Positions 25,317 through 34,718 of a stretch of 64,000 bases of DNA are shown here, in pieces. The stretch covers positions 1,860,001 to 1,924,000 of the forward strand of contig NZ_JADFFM010000001.1 of assembly GCF_015221995.1 (NCBI RefSeq), read 5' to 3'. Source of the DNA: Mucilaginibacter boryungensis (GTDB lineage Bacteria; Bacteroidota; Bacteroidia; Sphingobacteriales; Sphingobacteriaceae). Made by a program: the position numbers and the translations under genes. Every line of letters starts with the position of its first letter. The stretch's first letter is position 1. The notes beneath the pieces are model-generated. The model was not told the origin of the DNA. It saw only the letters and a list, made by a program, of their open reading frames with translations, and did no database searches.

Positions 25317-25711
25317 TTCTTTTTAAGGTATTTATCAGTTTTATCTAACGATAGGTTTATTAACGAATCAACCCTTCCGATCTGCTTTTTTTGAGACTGT
25401 AGATAAGTAATTACTTCAGCGTGAGATTTGCCTGTAAAATCGGGATTGAATTTATGCATCCAGGTTTCCATGGCTTCATCAGCCATATTTAACTGACTTT
25501 TTAATGCATGCACCTCAGTGGTGTCTTTGGAAGTTTTGGTTACACTATCCAGCGATGTTCTGTATTTTATAATAAGGTCACTTTTACCCATCACGGTATC
25601 ATGCTTATTCATAATATCGGTCATTAAGGTTTTTTCCTGGCCTTTATCATCCGAGCAGGAGCTGAATATGCCTGCCATCCAAAACGCTGTTACTAATATT
25701 TTTATTTTCAT
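25313..25711 (-). CDS. Small helical lipoprotein of the metal operon
   Basis: 132 residues. A lipoprotein signal ends in IFSSC (Cys19). The mature part is mostly helical and charged (SLDSVTKTSKDTTEVHALKSQLNMADEAMETWMHKFN) and ends DKYLKKK. It resembles small Bacteroidetes lipoproteins often misnamed viral A-type inclusion protein. Met and His residues in MADEAMETWMHKF could contact metal, but this is speculative. Its position directly before SCO implies a role in metal handling. Confidence 0.82.
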   Translation of the reverse strand: MKIKILVTAFWMAGIFSSCSDDKGQEKTLMTDIMNKHDTVMGKSDLIIKYRTSLDSVTKTSKDTTEVHALKSQLNMADEAMETWMHKFNPDFTGKSHAEVITYLQSQKKQIGRVDSLINLSLDKTDKYLKKK

Positions 25712-25723
25712 TGTGATACTTTA

Positions 25724-25942
25724 TTATTTTTCTTTCTCTTTTTCTACCAGTTCCATACCGCACTTAGGGCAAACGCCGGGCTTGTCTTTCAACACATCGG
25801 GATGCATAGTGCAGGTATATTGTTTTGCAATTTTATGGTTTTTTCCATCAGCAGACACATTTTTTTTCTGATCGGGTTGACTGCCGCACCCTGTTGATAA
25901 AATGAACAAGGATAATAGCCCTGCTATTATATAATTCTTCAT
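25724..25942 (-). CDS. Heavy-metal-binding domain (HMBD) lipoprotein
   Basis: 72 residues. The lipobox LSTGC (Cys19) precedes one heavy-metal-binding domain, YTCTMHPDVLKDKPGVCPKC followed by GMELV. The CTMHP and CPKCGM motifs are the ones found at the N-terminus of copper/silver efflux proteins and copper P-type ATPases. It is a likely periplasmic copper-binding protein. It lies 2 bases after the PepSY gene and 12 before the small lipoprotein gene. Confidence 0.92.
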   Translation of the reverse strand: MKNYIIAGLLSLFILSTGCGSQPDQKKNVSADGKNHKIAKQYTCTMHPDVLKDKPGVCPKCGMELVEKEKEK

Positions 25943-25944
25943 AA

Positions 25945-27387
25945 CTATTTGTTTTTAATAAAGGCCATAAAGCCTAATAAAGCTACGGTTAAAATACTTA
26001 AAGCAGCCAGCATACTTACCACGTCGCGGATATCTTTACCTGCCCAGGTCATCCAAAAGAATTTATGCAGAAAGATAAACGCTAAGCCTTCAACCCGGTC
26101 GATGCCAGCTACATGAGCGGCCAATTTTCCGGTGGTGGTTTCTACATACCAATTATCGTTACCATGATAACTCACTTGCTGCACCGGTAAACGTTTGTTA
26201 ATGAATCCATATTCGTTGGTGAATTGTTTGATCGGATTTACAGTTGGCGCCTCATTTTTAGTTTGCGGGCGATAAAAATTAGCCAAATAAGTTGCATAAA
26301 CCTGGTCGCCACCCAATAGTTCCGTGCCATGGGCAGTATTAAAATAATGAATGTTCTTTTTAATATCTGTTACCTGATAGTAGGTATCATCCATAATTTT
26401 CACAATAGCCTGTTTAAGAATAAGGCTATCAGCCATAGGCAAGTGCAGGTTACCAGCCTTTAAGCCATCAGTTTTAATTAATTGAGCGTACTGTTTTTCA
26501 ATTGGGTTAACATTATGCAGTTTTACCAATATATGAAAACCAGCGCTGGTAAAAAACATCAACATCAGGACTGATACGAATAATCCTAACTGGCGATGGT
26601 AGCGATGCAGCCAGCGTTTATCTTCAATGCCTTTTGCTTTTCGCTTTTGAGCTATTTCTTTAAATCGTTTCCAAAAGAAGCCGTATATCACCAGTCCGCT
26701 AATAAGGGACAGGAACAGGATAGTTACCACGCAAAGCATAACAATCAGCCTAAATTGGTCGCCAAACAAAGCGGCCATAAAATCCCAGGTATGCATTTGC
26801 TCGAATACCGATAACAATACTTTACGGGTGGTGTTATTAAAAGTGGCAAGCCGGCTTTGCCCGGTTTCTACGTAAATATCCATGCCATCGGCACGGTCGA
26901 AACTTACTTTCCAAACCGGCAGCAGATGATTTATGGGTTGATACTGCCCATCAAATTGCTTTTGCAGCGTAACGCTTTTTACTTTAGATACGGAATCCTG
27001 GGTGAAGTATCGCGCCAAATAAATTGCATAATCTCTATCGGCGTTGGGCAATAGCTTAGCATCTGTTGCCAAATAGTAGTTGTATGAACTATCCTGTTGT
27101 AATATTTGATAATAGGTTTGTTTATTAAAGCTGACCAATCCAAAATTCCTGAATTGGGTAATATGGTTTTGATTTAACACCTGCTGTAGCGACAGCGTTG
27201 GTTGGAGTTGATTTTGTGTTGGTTGCTCATAATGCTCTTCGGGTATAAACGGCCTGAACCAGTTAGACATGAAAGGGTGAGATAGGCCGCTGAGTGTCCA
27301 ACAAATAATAGGTACAAGGGCAATAAGGCCCAGTATGCGATGCCATTTATAGAAGCTGCGCGATAAGTTTTCGTTTTTTTCCATCAT
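25945..27387 (-). CDS. PepSY-associated membrane protein
   Basis: 480 residues with four membrane segments: near residue 15 (WHRILGLIALVPIICWTLSG), 215-240, 270-290 and 455-475. PepSY-type loops lie in the periplasm between them, with two similar regions ending in IYVETGQSRLATF and WYVETTTGKLAAH. PepSY_TM proteins are commonly paired with TonB receptors for iron or copper and are thought to act as inner-membrane reductases or transport partners. Its ATG overlaps the stop of the TonB receptor gene. Confidence 0.9.
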   Translation of the reverse strand: MMEKNENLSRSFYKWHRILGLIALVPIICWTLSGLSHPFMSNWFRPFIPEEHYEQPTQNQLQPTLSLQQVLNQNHITQFRNFGLVSFNKQTYYQILQQDSSYNYYLATDAKLLPNADRDYAIYLARYFTQDSVSKVKSVTLQKQFDGQYQPINHLLPVWKVSFDRADGMDIYVETGQSRLATFNNTTRKVLLSVFEQMHTWDFMAALFGDQFRLIVMLCVVTILFLSLISGLVIYGFFWKRFKEIAQKRKAKGIEDKRWLHRYHRQLGLFVSVLMLMFFTSAGFHILVKLHNVNPIEKQYAQLIKTDGLKAGNLHLPMADSLILKQAIVKIMDDTYYQVTDIKKNIHYFNTAHGTELLGGDQVYATYLANFYRPQTKNEAPTVNPIKQFTNEYGFINKRLPVQQVSYHGNDNWYVETTTGKLAAHVAGIDRVEGLAFIFLHKFFWMTWAGKDIRDVVSMLAALSILTVALLGFMAFIKNK

Positions 27388-29741
27388 CAGTTTTTTGAAA
27401 ATGAATAACTAAGCCCTACGGTATAAATACGCGGCGGGGCGGCGTTGTAGGTATCGCCATATTGGTTGCTGGTTACCGTGGTAGCATAAAGCTGGTTGGT
27501 GAGGTTAAGTGCATTAAACCAAAGGCCTATCCCTTTTAAAGTGTCGTGCTTAAAATCATACCCCAGGCGTAGGTTGAAAATATGGTAACCGGCGTAGGTT
27601 TTGGTGTTTGCCGGATCGGTAAAGTATTTACTGATATGCTGCCATTCGCCTGCTATGCGGAAGCCTGCAAAGTATCCGGGCTTGTAGGTCATCTCCGAAT
27701 TTACTACCCAGGTGGGTGCGTTATTCATGCGGTTGCCATTATAAATTAAGTTATAACTGCTGCCGTTTGCGGTGCGAACTTCACTATAATCTAAATAGGT
27801 ATGCCTGGCATTAGTACCGTTAAACCTGAAGGTTAATTCCCTTACCGGCGCATAGGTGATGGCGTATTCTATGCCCTGGTGCCGTGTTGCCCCGGCATTT
27901 TGGTTTTGAGTAGTATTATCGGGCAGTAACTGATTGATGATCTCGTTCCTGCCTTCCAGATCATATAAACTTACCTCTATATACATCTTCTTGTCCAGCG
28001 CAGAGAACCAGCCGCCAAATTCATAATTATTAAAGTTGGCTTGTTTTAATGGGCTTAACTGCCTTGAACTATAAAGGTTACTGGTTTCAGGCGGTTGGAA
28101 GCCTACACTGTAGTTAACATACAAACCTTTGTTGTTCCCAAAGTTGTAGGTAAGGCCAAGCTTTGGGGCCGCAATATTAAAATCATTGGTTTCAAACTGT
28201 TTGTATTTGGTGTTCGATGGCGGCAGGCCATTAGTAAAGTTATAATGCACATGGTCGTAACGTAAGCCCAGGGTAATGCGCAATGGTTTGGCAGGGTGTA
28301 GTTCGTACTGCGTATAAGCCGCGTAGTTTAATAATTTAATACGGTAATCATCAATATACGTACCGGTGTTAGTGAATCCCGTATAATAGTTATTAGCCAC
28401 ATCTTTCTGAATATTCAGGAATTGGGCATAATAGCTGCTGGGACTGTCATCTAAATAAGCGCCAACAATCAGCCGTGAGTGAAGAAAAGCAAAATTGGCC
28501 CGGTGCTGGGCCAGCAAACCGTAGCTTCGAAACTTTTGATCATTTACCTGGCCATTCGAACTTTGGTAAACACCGCTGCTGTTCCTGACATCGGAAATAT
28601 AATAACTGGGCAGCTGGGCTGTTGAATTATCCCTGAAAAATGCGGTTACAAAGGTGCTGTTCTGCATATCCCAGGCATGCTCTAACCGGGCGCTTGCCCT
28701 GAAAGCGTTTACTTTACGGTAGGTAAAGCGCTGGTTGCTGCCATAGCTGCGATTGTAAAAATGCATACTGTCTAATGTTCCGGGTGTTTGCGTATTCAGA
28801 TAGTTGTAGGATGCTGCGGCAGTTAAACTGGTGTGGGCATCAAAATCATATTTAGCTTTCAGGTTGGCCGAATACTTATCAAAATCCGAATAATCCTGCC
28901 AGCTACCTTTTTGATGGGCGATGTAGCCACCCGCGTATAAACCAAACTTACCGGCGCTAAAGCCACCACCTGCGTCAACCCGGCGATAGTGGTAATTATC
29001 CCCTTGTACTGATAGGTTACCGGCAGACCCGGCGGGCGGGTTTTGAGTGATAAAATTTACGGCACCGCCAACCGAATTGCTGCCGTACAGCGACGAAGCC
29101 GGGCCCTTAATTACCTCAATATCCCGCACGCCCGACATATTGATCTCATAAAGTGAATTGTGGTTGAAAATCCCGGTAGGGCGGATAGGTAGCCCATCTT
29201 CCATATACAGGTATAAGGCGTTGTAATTAATGGGCTGACGGATAGCCATGGTATGCTGTTCGTTCCCCAGATCTACCATATAAACGCCGGCTACTTTGTT
29301 AAGCAATTGGTACAGTGCTGTAGCTTTGGTATCCTGTATTTGTACCGAACTGATCTTGCTAATAGCAATGGGGGCGTCCTGCCGAGCCTGCCGCTCGCGG
29401 TTGGCCGAGACAATGACGGGTTGCAGATCTATACTTCCACGAACTAAACCTATATTTATTTCATTGGCGTTTTTAGTTGTGCCTATATTAACTAACTGAG
29501 AACTATAACCTACCATGCTAAACTTAAGCTGATCGGTAGTAATTGGTAAGGTTAGGGCGAACTTTCCTTTAATATCAGTAGGGTTAATGGCAGTATTTTG
29601 CGTATTATTAATTAAACTGATAGTAACACCAGGCAAGGCCTCGTGCGTAATAGCATCGGTAACCGTGCCCTTTACAGTGGTTTGGCTATATGCAAAAAGC
29701 GCCATAACAGATAGCCAAAAACAAATTAGAATTTGCTTCAT
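27387..29741 (-). CDS. TonB-dependent receptor with carboxypeptidase-regulatory N-domain, probable metal uptake
   Basis: 784 residues. The signal peptide MKQILICFWLSVMALFAYSQ is followed by a CarboxypepD_reg-like domain (TVKGTVTDAITHEALPGVTI), a plug domain (residues about 110-230, with VEVIKGPASSLYGSNSVGGAV-like core IEVIKGPASSLYGS) and a 22-strand barrel ending in TVGLSYSFSKN. It is an outer-membrane receptor powered by TonB. Downstream SCO, HMBD and PepSY genes point to copper, or possibly a metallophore, as ligand. No SusD partner is present, which argues against a glycan. Confidence 0.93.
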   Translation of the reverse strand: MKQILICFWLSVMALFAYSQTTVKGTVTDAITHEALPGVTISLINNTQNTAINPTDIKGKFALTLPITTDQLKFSMVGYSSQLVNIGTTKNANEINIGLVRGSIDLQPVIVSANRERQARQDAPIAISKISSVQIQDTKATALYQLLNKVAGVYMVDLGNEQHTMAIRQPINYNALYLYMEDGLPIRPTGIFNHNSLYEINMSGVRDIEVIKGPASSLYGSNSVGGAVNFITQNPPAGSAGNLSVQGDNYHYRRVDAGGGFSAGKFGLYAGGYIAHQKGSWQDYSDFDKYSANLKAKYDFDAHTSLTAAASYNYLNTQTPGTLDSMHFYNRSYGSNQRFTYRKVNAFRASARLEHAWDMQNSTFVTAFFRDNSTAQLPSYYISDVRNSSGVYQSSNGQVNDQKFRSYGLLAQHRANFAFLHSRLIVGAYLDDSPSSYYAQFLNIQKDVANNYYTGFTNTGTYIDDYRIKLLNYAAYTQYELHPAKPLRITLGLRYDHVHYNFTNGLPPSNTKYKQFETNDFNIAAPKLGLTYNFGNNKGLYVNYSVGFQPPETSNLYSSRQLSPLKQANFNNYEFGGWFSALDKKMYIEVSLYDLEGRNEIINQLLPDNTTQNQNAGATRHQGIEYAITYAPVRELTFRFNGTNARHTYLDYSEVRTANGSSYNLIYNGNRMNNAPTWVVNSEMTYKPGYFAGFRIAGEWQHISKYFTDPANTKTYAGYHIFNLRLGYDFKHDTLKGIGLWFNALNLTNQLYATTVTSNQYGDTYNAAPPRIYTVGLSYSFSKN

Positions 29742-29818
29742 ATGAATTATTTTAATAATCTGTTAAACAGATTATTATGAATAAATAAATTGATTGGGAA
29801 GCAGGAGGTATTTTGGCA

Positions 29819-29903
29819 TCATGCCGGACTTGTTTCGGCAGCTCACATGCATGTCCGTGAGGCAAACCGCCTGATAGCATACCGAAACAAATTCGGTATG
29901 ACG
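29819..29903. repeat. Interspersed inverted repeat (CATGCCGGACTTGTTTCGGC type)
   Basis: The left arm CATGCCGGACTTGTTTCGGC and the right arm, read on the other strand as CATACCGAATTTGTTTCGGT, match over about 17 of 20 bases around a 40-base centre. It lies between the small Cys/His protein and the TonB receptor, inside a probable operon. Confidence 0.65.
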
Positions 29904-29932
29904 TTAGCTTATTGTATTCCTGCTATAAAAAA

Positions 29933-30307
29933 TTATGAAGCGAGTTGCGGAGGGTGTAGTATATTAATCGATACGTTTTGCGGGGCCATCTGTTGATAGC
30001 GCTCTGGGAAAACCTGCAATAATTGCGATGAAAAAATAATTTTATTAGTAGTGCAGAAAAACACTTGTTGAATAAGGTTTTTTTGCGTTTGGCGTTCTTC
30101 GTTCTTTTCCTTGTCTTCGGCAGCCTTTATTTTTTTCATCAGGTAGCAATGCCCGTTACAATGCAGCCAGGGCTTGTCGCGGTTCTCGCAAAGACTACTG
30201 GCAATATATTTCTGGTTCAGTTCAAAGCCCGCAAACACAAACAATCTTGTAAAATTAGCTGCGAGTGTGCAAATAATAAGCAATATGGTAATACCACGCT
30301 GAAACAT
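29933..30307 (-). CDS. Small Cys/His-containing membrane-anchored protein, first gene of the metal operon
   Basis: 124 residues. An N-terminal hydrophobic segment (GITILLIICTLAANFTRLFVFAG) precedes LCENRDKPWLHCNGHCYLMKK, a C-x(10)-C-x2-HC pattern, and then a charged helix (KIKAAEDKEKNEERQTQKN). A CxNkdKPxxxCNGkCYLmK motif recurs, as I recall, in small proteins next to copper/iron TonB receptors in Bacteroidetes. A metal-binding or sensing role is inferred. It is read toward the TonB receptor, 191 bases away. Confidence 0.75.
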   Translation of the reverse strand: MFQRGITILLIICTLAANFTRLFVFAGFELNQKYIASSLCENRDKPWLHCNGHCYLMKKIKAAEDKEKNEERQTQKNLIQQVFFCTTNKIIFSSQLLQVFPERYQQMAPQNVSINILHPPQLAS

Positions 30308-30424
30308 TGCTGCAAAGTATAAATAATCTAAAAGTGTTTACACATTATAAATAAAGATTTACATTAAAATGTTTATAACACCGATAAACGTATATCATCA
30401 GGTGATAAGATTAAAAGGGTATGG

Positions 30425-30823
30425 TTATTTGTTGCGCGGAATGATAAACCCGTTTTTTACTTCGTTCATACCTATCTTAGGGTAATATTCCATAGCAGTA
30501 GGGGCTGATAGCAATAACAGCATGCTTTCTTCGCTAATAGCTTCCCGCGTTAATTGCACCAGCTTTTTGCCAATACCGGCTTTTTTATATTCATCGCGGA
30601 TAGCCAGGTCCGACAGATAGCAGCAATAACAAAAGTCAGTCAGCGACCGGGCTACGCCAACCAGCAAGTCACCGTCCCAGGCGGTGGCAAACAGGTTTGA
30701 ATTATCATACATCTTTTGGATGCGCGCGGCGTCGTTAGTAGGTCGGTTCAGCCCGGCGCTTTCATAAAGATCGATAACTTGCTGTGGTGTCGGCTTAATT
30801 GTGGTGCTGTAGGTAATGTTCAT
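30425..30823 (-). CDS. GNAT-family N-acetyltransferase
   Basis: 132 residues from the ATG at 30823 (MNITYSTTIKPTPQQVIDLY); a longer frame adds 21 residues with no family match. The acetyl-CoA site is in LAIRDEYKKAGIGKKLV (the R/Q-x-x-G-x-G/A signature) following LSDLAI, with LLLLSAPTAMEYYPKIGM as the C-terminal part. It acetylates an unknown amine. It is transcribed alone. Confidence 0.92.
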   Translation of the reverse strand: MNITYSTTIKPTPQQVIDLYESAGLNRPTNDAARIQKMYDNSNLFATAWDGDLLVGVARSLTDFCYCCYLSDLAIRDEYKKAGIGKKLVQLTREAISEESMLLLLSAPTAMEYYPKIGMNEVKNGFIIPRNK

Positions 30824-30845
30824 GATGCAAATGTATTTTTTAAAA

Positions 30846-30880
30846 CAAAACAAGCAACCAAAAAGGTTGCTTGTTTTGTT
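30846..30880 (-). terminator. Terminator downstream of the M1 peptidase gene
   Basis: AAACAAGCAACC and GGTTGCTTGTTT pair around a five-base loop, with T runs on the minus strand. It lies just upstream of the GNAT gene start. Confidence 0.82.
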
Positions 30881-30884
30881 TATC

Positions 30885-30975
30885 ATGTGTCATTTCGAAC
30901 CCGTAGGGAGGAATCTTATACGAATGATATGTATAGCCGTAAAAAATATCTCCCCGTACCTCGCTCGCAATGACA
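30885..30975. repeat. Interspersed palindromic repeat (GTGTCATTTCGA / CAATGACA type)
   Basis: TGTCATTTCGAACCCGTAGG at the left pairs imperfectly with the right end, read on the other strand as TGTCATTGCGAGCGAGGTAC. It belongs to the same general class as the repeats at 24163-24250 and 49722-49829. Confidence 0.68.
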
Positions 30976-30985
30976 AAGTACGTTA

Positions 30986-32974
30986 TTATTTTACTTTAAA
31001 AACGTTATTGGCCCTGTTAATGTCCGGTAATGCCGCATCCGGATCAAGGCGTACACTTTCTACTTCGCTGGTTGTAGGAATAGTAAACGTGATGGCTTTG
31101 GTTTGTATCCAGGTTTCAACAGGCAATTGCATGCGTTTTTTGCTGCCATCATTCATAAATACTTCAACCCAAAATGGCATCGGCAGTTTTTCTTTGTTGG
31201 CGATAGTTACCGATAGACCCTTTTTCGCATCATTGTCTACATACTTCGCGTCAATAATATCCAGGTCAAGCTTGTAATTATTATAGAACCAGCCTTTCCA
31301 GAACCACGACAAGTCTTCGCCAGCACCGCTCTCCATCGAACGGAAAAAATCGTCGGGCTGCGGGTGTTTGTAAGCCCATTTGTGAATGTAGTTACGGAAG
31401 GCATAATCAAACCTGTCTTTTCCTAAAATTTGTTCGCGCAGCAGCACCAGGCCAAATGCCGGTTTAAAGTATTCTACCGGGTGGCGATAATTTCCAGGTA
31501 CGGCATCAGCAGCGGTCATAATAGTAGGGGCGTTGGGATCAACAATAGTCGGGATGATCTCATCAGCCGGGTTGCCTTTATTAGGTGCATATTCACCATC
31601 GCGTTTAGGGGCGTATTCACCTTTGTTAAATACATCGCTGGCGTAGATATCAATAAAAGTATTAAAACCTTCATCCATAAAAGCAAAACGGCGCTCGTCC
31701 GACCCGACGATCATCGGGAACCAGTTATGGCCTATCTCATGTGCTATCAGCGAGAATAAACCCTCACCTTTGGCACCCATACCATCGAACAAGATACCGG
31801 GGTATTCCATGCCACCAGCATGCCCGGCTTCGTTTATAGCCACAGGGTAAGGGTATACAAACCACTTTTGCGAGAAGTATTCAATAGAACCTTTCAGGTA
31901 TTCGGTAGAACGGCCCCAGTCACTTTCTACCGGGTAAACCGACATGGACAGTGATTTTTTACCGCCCGGCAGGTTTATCCTTGCAGCGTCCCATATATAA
32001 GCGTTTGACGCACCAAAAGCCACATCGCGGGTGTTGAACATTTTAAAATGCCAGGTAAGCGTAGGTTTGGCCGATTGATGCGACGAATGGTTAGCCGCCT
32101 CGGCAGCGGTGCGTATCATCACCGTTTTATCACTATTACGGGCTTTTGCCAGCCTGCTGATCTGCTGCGGGGTCAATACTTCGTTCGGATTTACCAATTC
32201 GCCTGATCCGGCCACGATCATGTTTGATGGCAGCGTAACGGAATAGTCGATATCGCCATACTCGCAATAAAACTCGCCGCTGCCTAAAAATGGCAGGATA
32301 TCCCAGCCGCTGGTATCATCATAAACACACATGCGCGGGAACCATTGGGCAATTTCGTAAGTGCTACCATTCTTAGTTTTAAAATGGCCGGTGCGGTTTC
32401 CGTTGGCCGGTACGGTGTAGTGATATTTGATCAGGATGTTGATCTTACCGCCGTTAGGTGCCAAATCTTTAGGCAAGCGGATCTGCATGCGGGTATCTGA
32501 AATGGCATAATTTGCTTTTTGCACTTTACCAGCAACAGATAGTTCAACAGATTCCAGCTCATAGCCTTTGGTGTGCTGCCCTGAAGGCCCGCCGCCTGTG
32601 GCGAAGTTAGAACGGGCGTCTTCCTTATAAGTGTTTTGATCTAACTGTACCCACAGGTAGGATAAAGCATCCGGACTGTTGTTGGTGTAAGTGATATTTT
32701 CAGTGCCGCTTAATACGTGGGTGGTGGTATCTAAATTGGCCTTCAATACATAATCTACTCGTTGTTTCCAATATTTAGGACCCGGTTCGCCATTGGCTGA
32801 ATGAAACTCGTTGCCCTTATCGGTATAGTGTAAAGGTTCAAATAACTCTTTAGGTACGTAATTGGATTTAATGGTGTCGTTGGTATTAACCCTGCGGCCA
32901 CCACGGCGTTGTGCCTGTGTTGAACTAACGACAGTTAATAAAGAAAGGGAAAAAAGTAAAAATTTCATTTTCAT
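30986..32974 (-). CDS. Secreted M1-family zinc metallopeptidase (aminopeptidase-like)
   Basis: 662 residues from the ATG at 32974 (MKMKFLLFSLSLLTVVSSTQAQ, signal peptide); the longer frame adds 11 residues. The zinc site is HEIGHNW with His412, Glu413 and His416, and the third ligand is Glu435 in MDEGFNTF. The exopeptidase GAMEN motif is replaced by GGMEYPG. C-terminal to the catalytic domain is a beta-rich region. It probably trims peptides in the periplasm. A 21-base segment just upstream (32983-33003) is repeated at 34634-34654. Confidence 0.92.
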   Translation of the reverse strand: MKMKFLLFSLSLLTVVSSTQAQRRGGRRVNTNDTIKSNYVPKELFEPLHYTDKGNEFHSANGEPGPKYWKQRVDYVLKANLDTTTHVLSGTENITYTNNSPDALSYLWVQLDQNTYKEDARSNFATGGGPSGQHTKGYELESVELSVAGKVQKANYAISDTRMQIRLPKDLAPNGGKINILIKYHYTVPANGNRTGHFKTKNGSTYEIAQWFPRMCVYDDTSGWDILPFLGSGEFYCEYGDIDYSVTLPSNMIVAGSGELVNPNEVLTPQQISRLAKARNSDKTVMIRTAAEAANHSSHQSAKPTLTWHFKMFNTRDVAFGASNAYIWDAARINLPGGKKSLSMSVYPVESDWGRSTEYLKGSIEYFSQKWFVYPYPVAINEAGHAGGMEYPGILFDGMGAKGEGLFSLIAHEIGHNWFPMIVGSDERRFAFMDEGFNTFIDIYASDVFNKGEYAPKRDGEYAPNKGNPADEIIPTIVDPNAPTIMTAADAVPGNYRHPVEYFKPAFGLVLLREQILGKDRFDYAFRNYIHKWAYKHPQPDDFFRSMESGAGEDLSWFWKGWFYNNYKLDLDIIDAKYVDNDAKKGLSVTIANKEKLPMPFWVEVFMNDGSKKRMQLPVETWIQTKAITFTIPTTSEVESVRLDPDAALPDINRANNVFKVK

Positions 32975-33070
32975 AGCGATCAGTTTATGGAAAAGCAAGA
33001 TACGCACGAAGCATTGAAATTTCAGGCCGGTCTTAAAATTGATACAATTAATAATAGCTTATGTCTGCTA

Positions 33071-34519
33071 TTATAATGTTATCAGTGTTTTCAATTTATT
33101 CATTAGTGCCTCATTTCGCAAATCAACCGCGATGATTTTACCGGAAGGGTCTAATAAATAGGTTGTTGGATACGAATTAATATCTTCATAACCATTTATT
33201 TGTGTTGTGATGGTGTCTGTTTTTATGTTTGGCCACAAAATATGATGTTCTTTCAAAATTTTTACAAGCGCGTCTTTGCTCCGTTCATCAGCAACACCAA
33301 TTATCTCAAAATTCTTTTTATTGAATTTTGAATAAACCTCTTTTATTTTGGCAAACTCTTCAATACAAGGGCCGCAGCTTGTGCTCCAAAAGTCAATGAA
33401 TATATACTTACCTTTTAAGTCATTGGTGTTTATTGTGGTTCCTGATTTCGAACCAGGAGTGACATTAATACCTTTTATAGAAGGTGCTTTAAAACCCAAT
33501 TGTCTTGAAATAATGGTTGTTGCGGTAGGCTTGGTATTTGTAGTTTTGATGATCTGGTTTGAATTAAATCCGCTAATATCACTGCCTACTAAAGTTATTT
33601 CACTGGCGTTATCAGTTACAGACGAAAGCATGAAATTATCCCCGCCAATTTGTGCAAATTGTCCAGGCTTAATGGCATTGGCACGGTTTAAGCTCACAAA
33701 ATATGGCCTGTCGGGTACAACTGTATAAAATGGGAGATAGGTGTTCCCCTCAGAGCATATCATATACGGTTGCCCTTTATATTTAAAACGCATGTACCTA
33801 AACTCAGGGAAGGAAAAAGTCATTGCGAATTTTTTAGGGTTACGCGACTGTTGCATAAATACCGTCCTGGTTCCACCTTTGATTTGGCCATTATACAAGT
33901 AAGTTATACTTACCGGCGTAGATGATGCAATTACCAACGATTCATCATGCGTATCTTTTAAAAGAGGTTTTAAAACATCATTAGCATAGTCGCCATCATT
34001 ATCGGCATCAACTATGTAAACGGGTTCATTATCCTTAAATCCTCCTAATACAGAGATGTAGCATTTTAAAGGTTCACGTGATAGCTTGACAGTATCGCTA
34101 AGGTCTATTTTGAAATCTTTAAATTTTTGAATTAATAAAGATTTACTGTAAATGCCCGTTACATAATTTTGATAGTAAAACTGGGCGTTGTCTAACACAT
34201 AAAAATATTCAACTACATTTTTTAAATTGTCCGGTTTGTTTTTTAGCAGCGGATAGCCTTTGAATTCTTCTTTTAATTCTGTTTCAGTGCTGTTTTTGTA
34301 GGTATCTATTGTGCCTATTTCATTGGTCATAAAGCCGCTGGGGCCAATGCCGTTAACCTTGTTAAGATGAAAAGTTATTGAGCTCCTTTTAGGTGGAGCA
34401 ATATTTGGCAAGACAGTAAGTTGATTTGCCGATTCTTTATTCACCGGTTTTTTAGATTGACCGTAAACTATTGTGCAATAAATAAGTAAGGCTATAATTG
34501 TAATGGGGTTTTTAGGCAT
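33071..34519 (-). CDS. TlpA-like thiol-disulfide oxidoreductase with long N-terminal domain
   Basis: 482 residues. A signal peptide (MPKNPITIIALLIYCTIVYG) precedes about 320 residues of beta-rich sequence without an assigned domain, then a C-terminal thioredoxin fold (TlpA/ResA type). The redox motif is WSTSCGPC with Cys382 and Cys385, followed by a cis-Pro in NSYPTTYLLDPSGKI. It probably reduces or oxidises periplasmic cysteines, for example in cytochrome maturation. It is divergent from the gene at 34719, about 200 bases apart. Confidence 0.9.
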   Translation of the reverse strand: MPKNPITIIALLIYCTIVYGQSKKPVNKESANQLTVLPNIAPPKRSSITFHLNKVNGIGPSGFMTNEIGTIDTYKNSTETELKEEFKGYPLLKNKPDNLKNVVEYFYVLDNAQFYYQNYVTGIYSKSLLIQKFKDFKIDLSDTVKLSREPLKCYISVLGGFKDNEPVYIVDADNDGDYANDVLKPLLKDTHDESLVIASSTPVSITYLYNGQIKGGTRTVFMQQSRNPKKFAMTFSFPEFRYMRFKYKGQPYMICSEGNTYLPFYTVVPDRPYFVSLNRANAIKPGQFAQIGGDNFMLSSVTDNASEITLVGSDISGFNSNQIIKTTNTKPTATTIISRQLGFKAPSIKGINVTPGSKSGTTINTNDLKGKYIFIDFWSTSCGPCIEEFAKIKEVYSKFNKKNFEIIGVADERSKDALVKILKEHHILWPNIKTDTITTQINGYEDINSYPTTYLLDPSGKIIAVDLRNEALMNKLKTLITL

Positions 34520-34718
34520 ATATATGTAATAGCTACACCAAATTAAGAACTATTAATTGATTAGTGAAAAGAAGAGACTTTATTAACACACTTTAACATC
34601 TAATCAGCTAAATTTTTAACTTTTTAGAACATCGTTTATGGAAAAGCAAGATACAAAGCATCATAGTAAATAGAAACACCTATTTAAAATGATATGATAA
34701 CCTTAAATTAGCTTAGCA

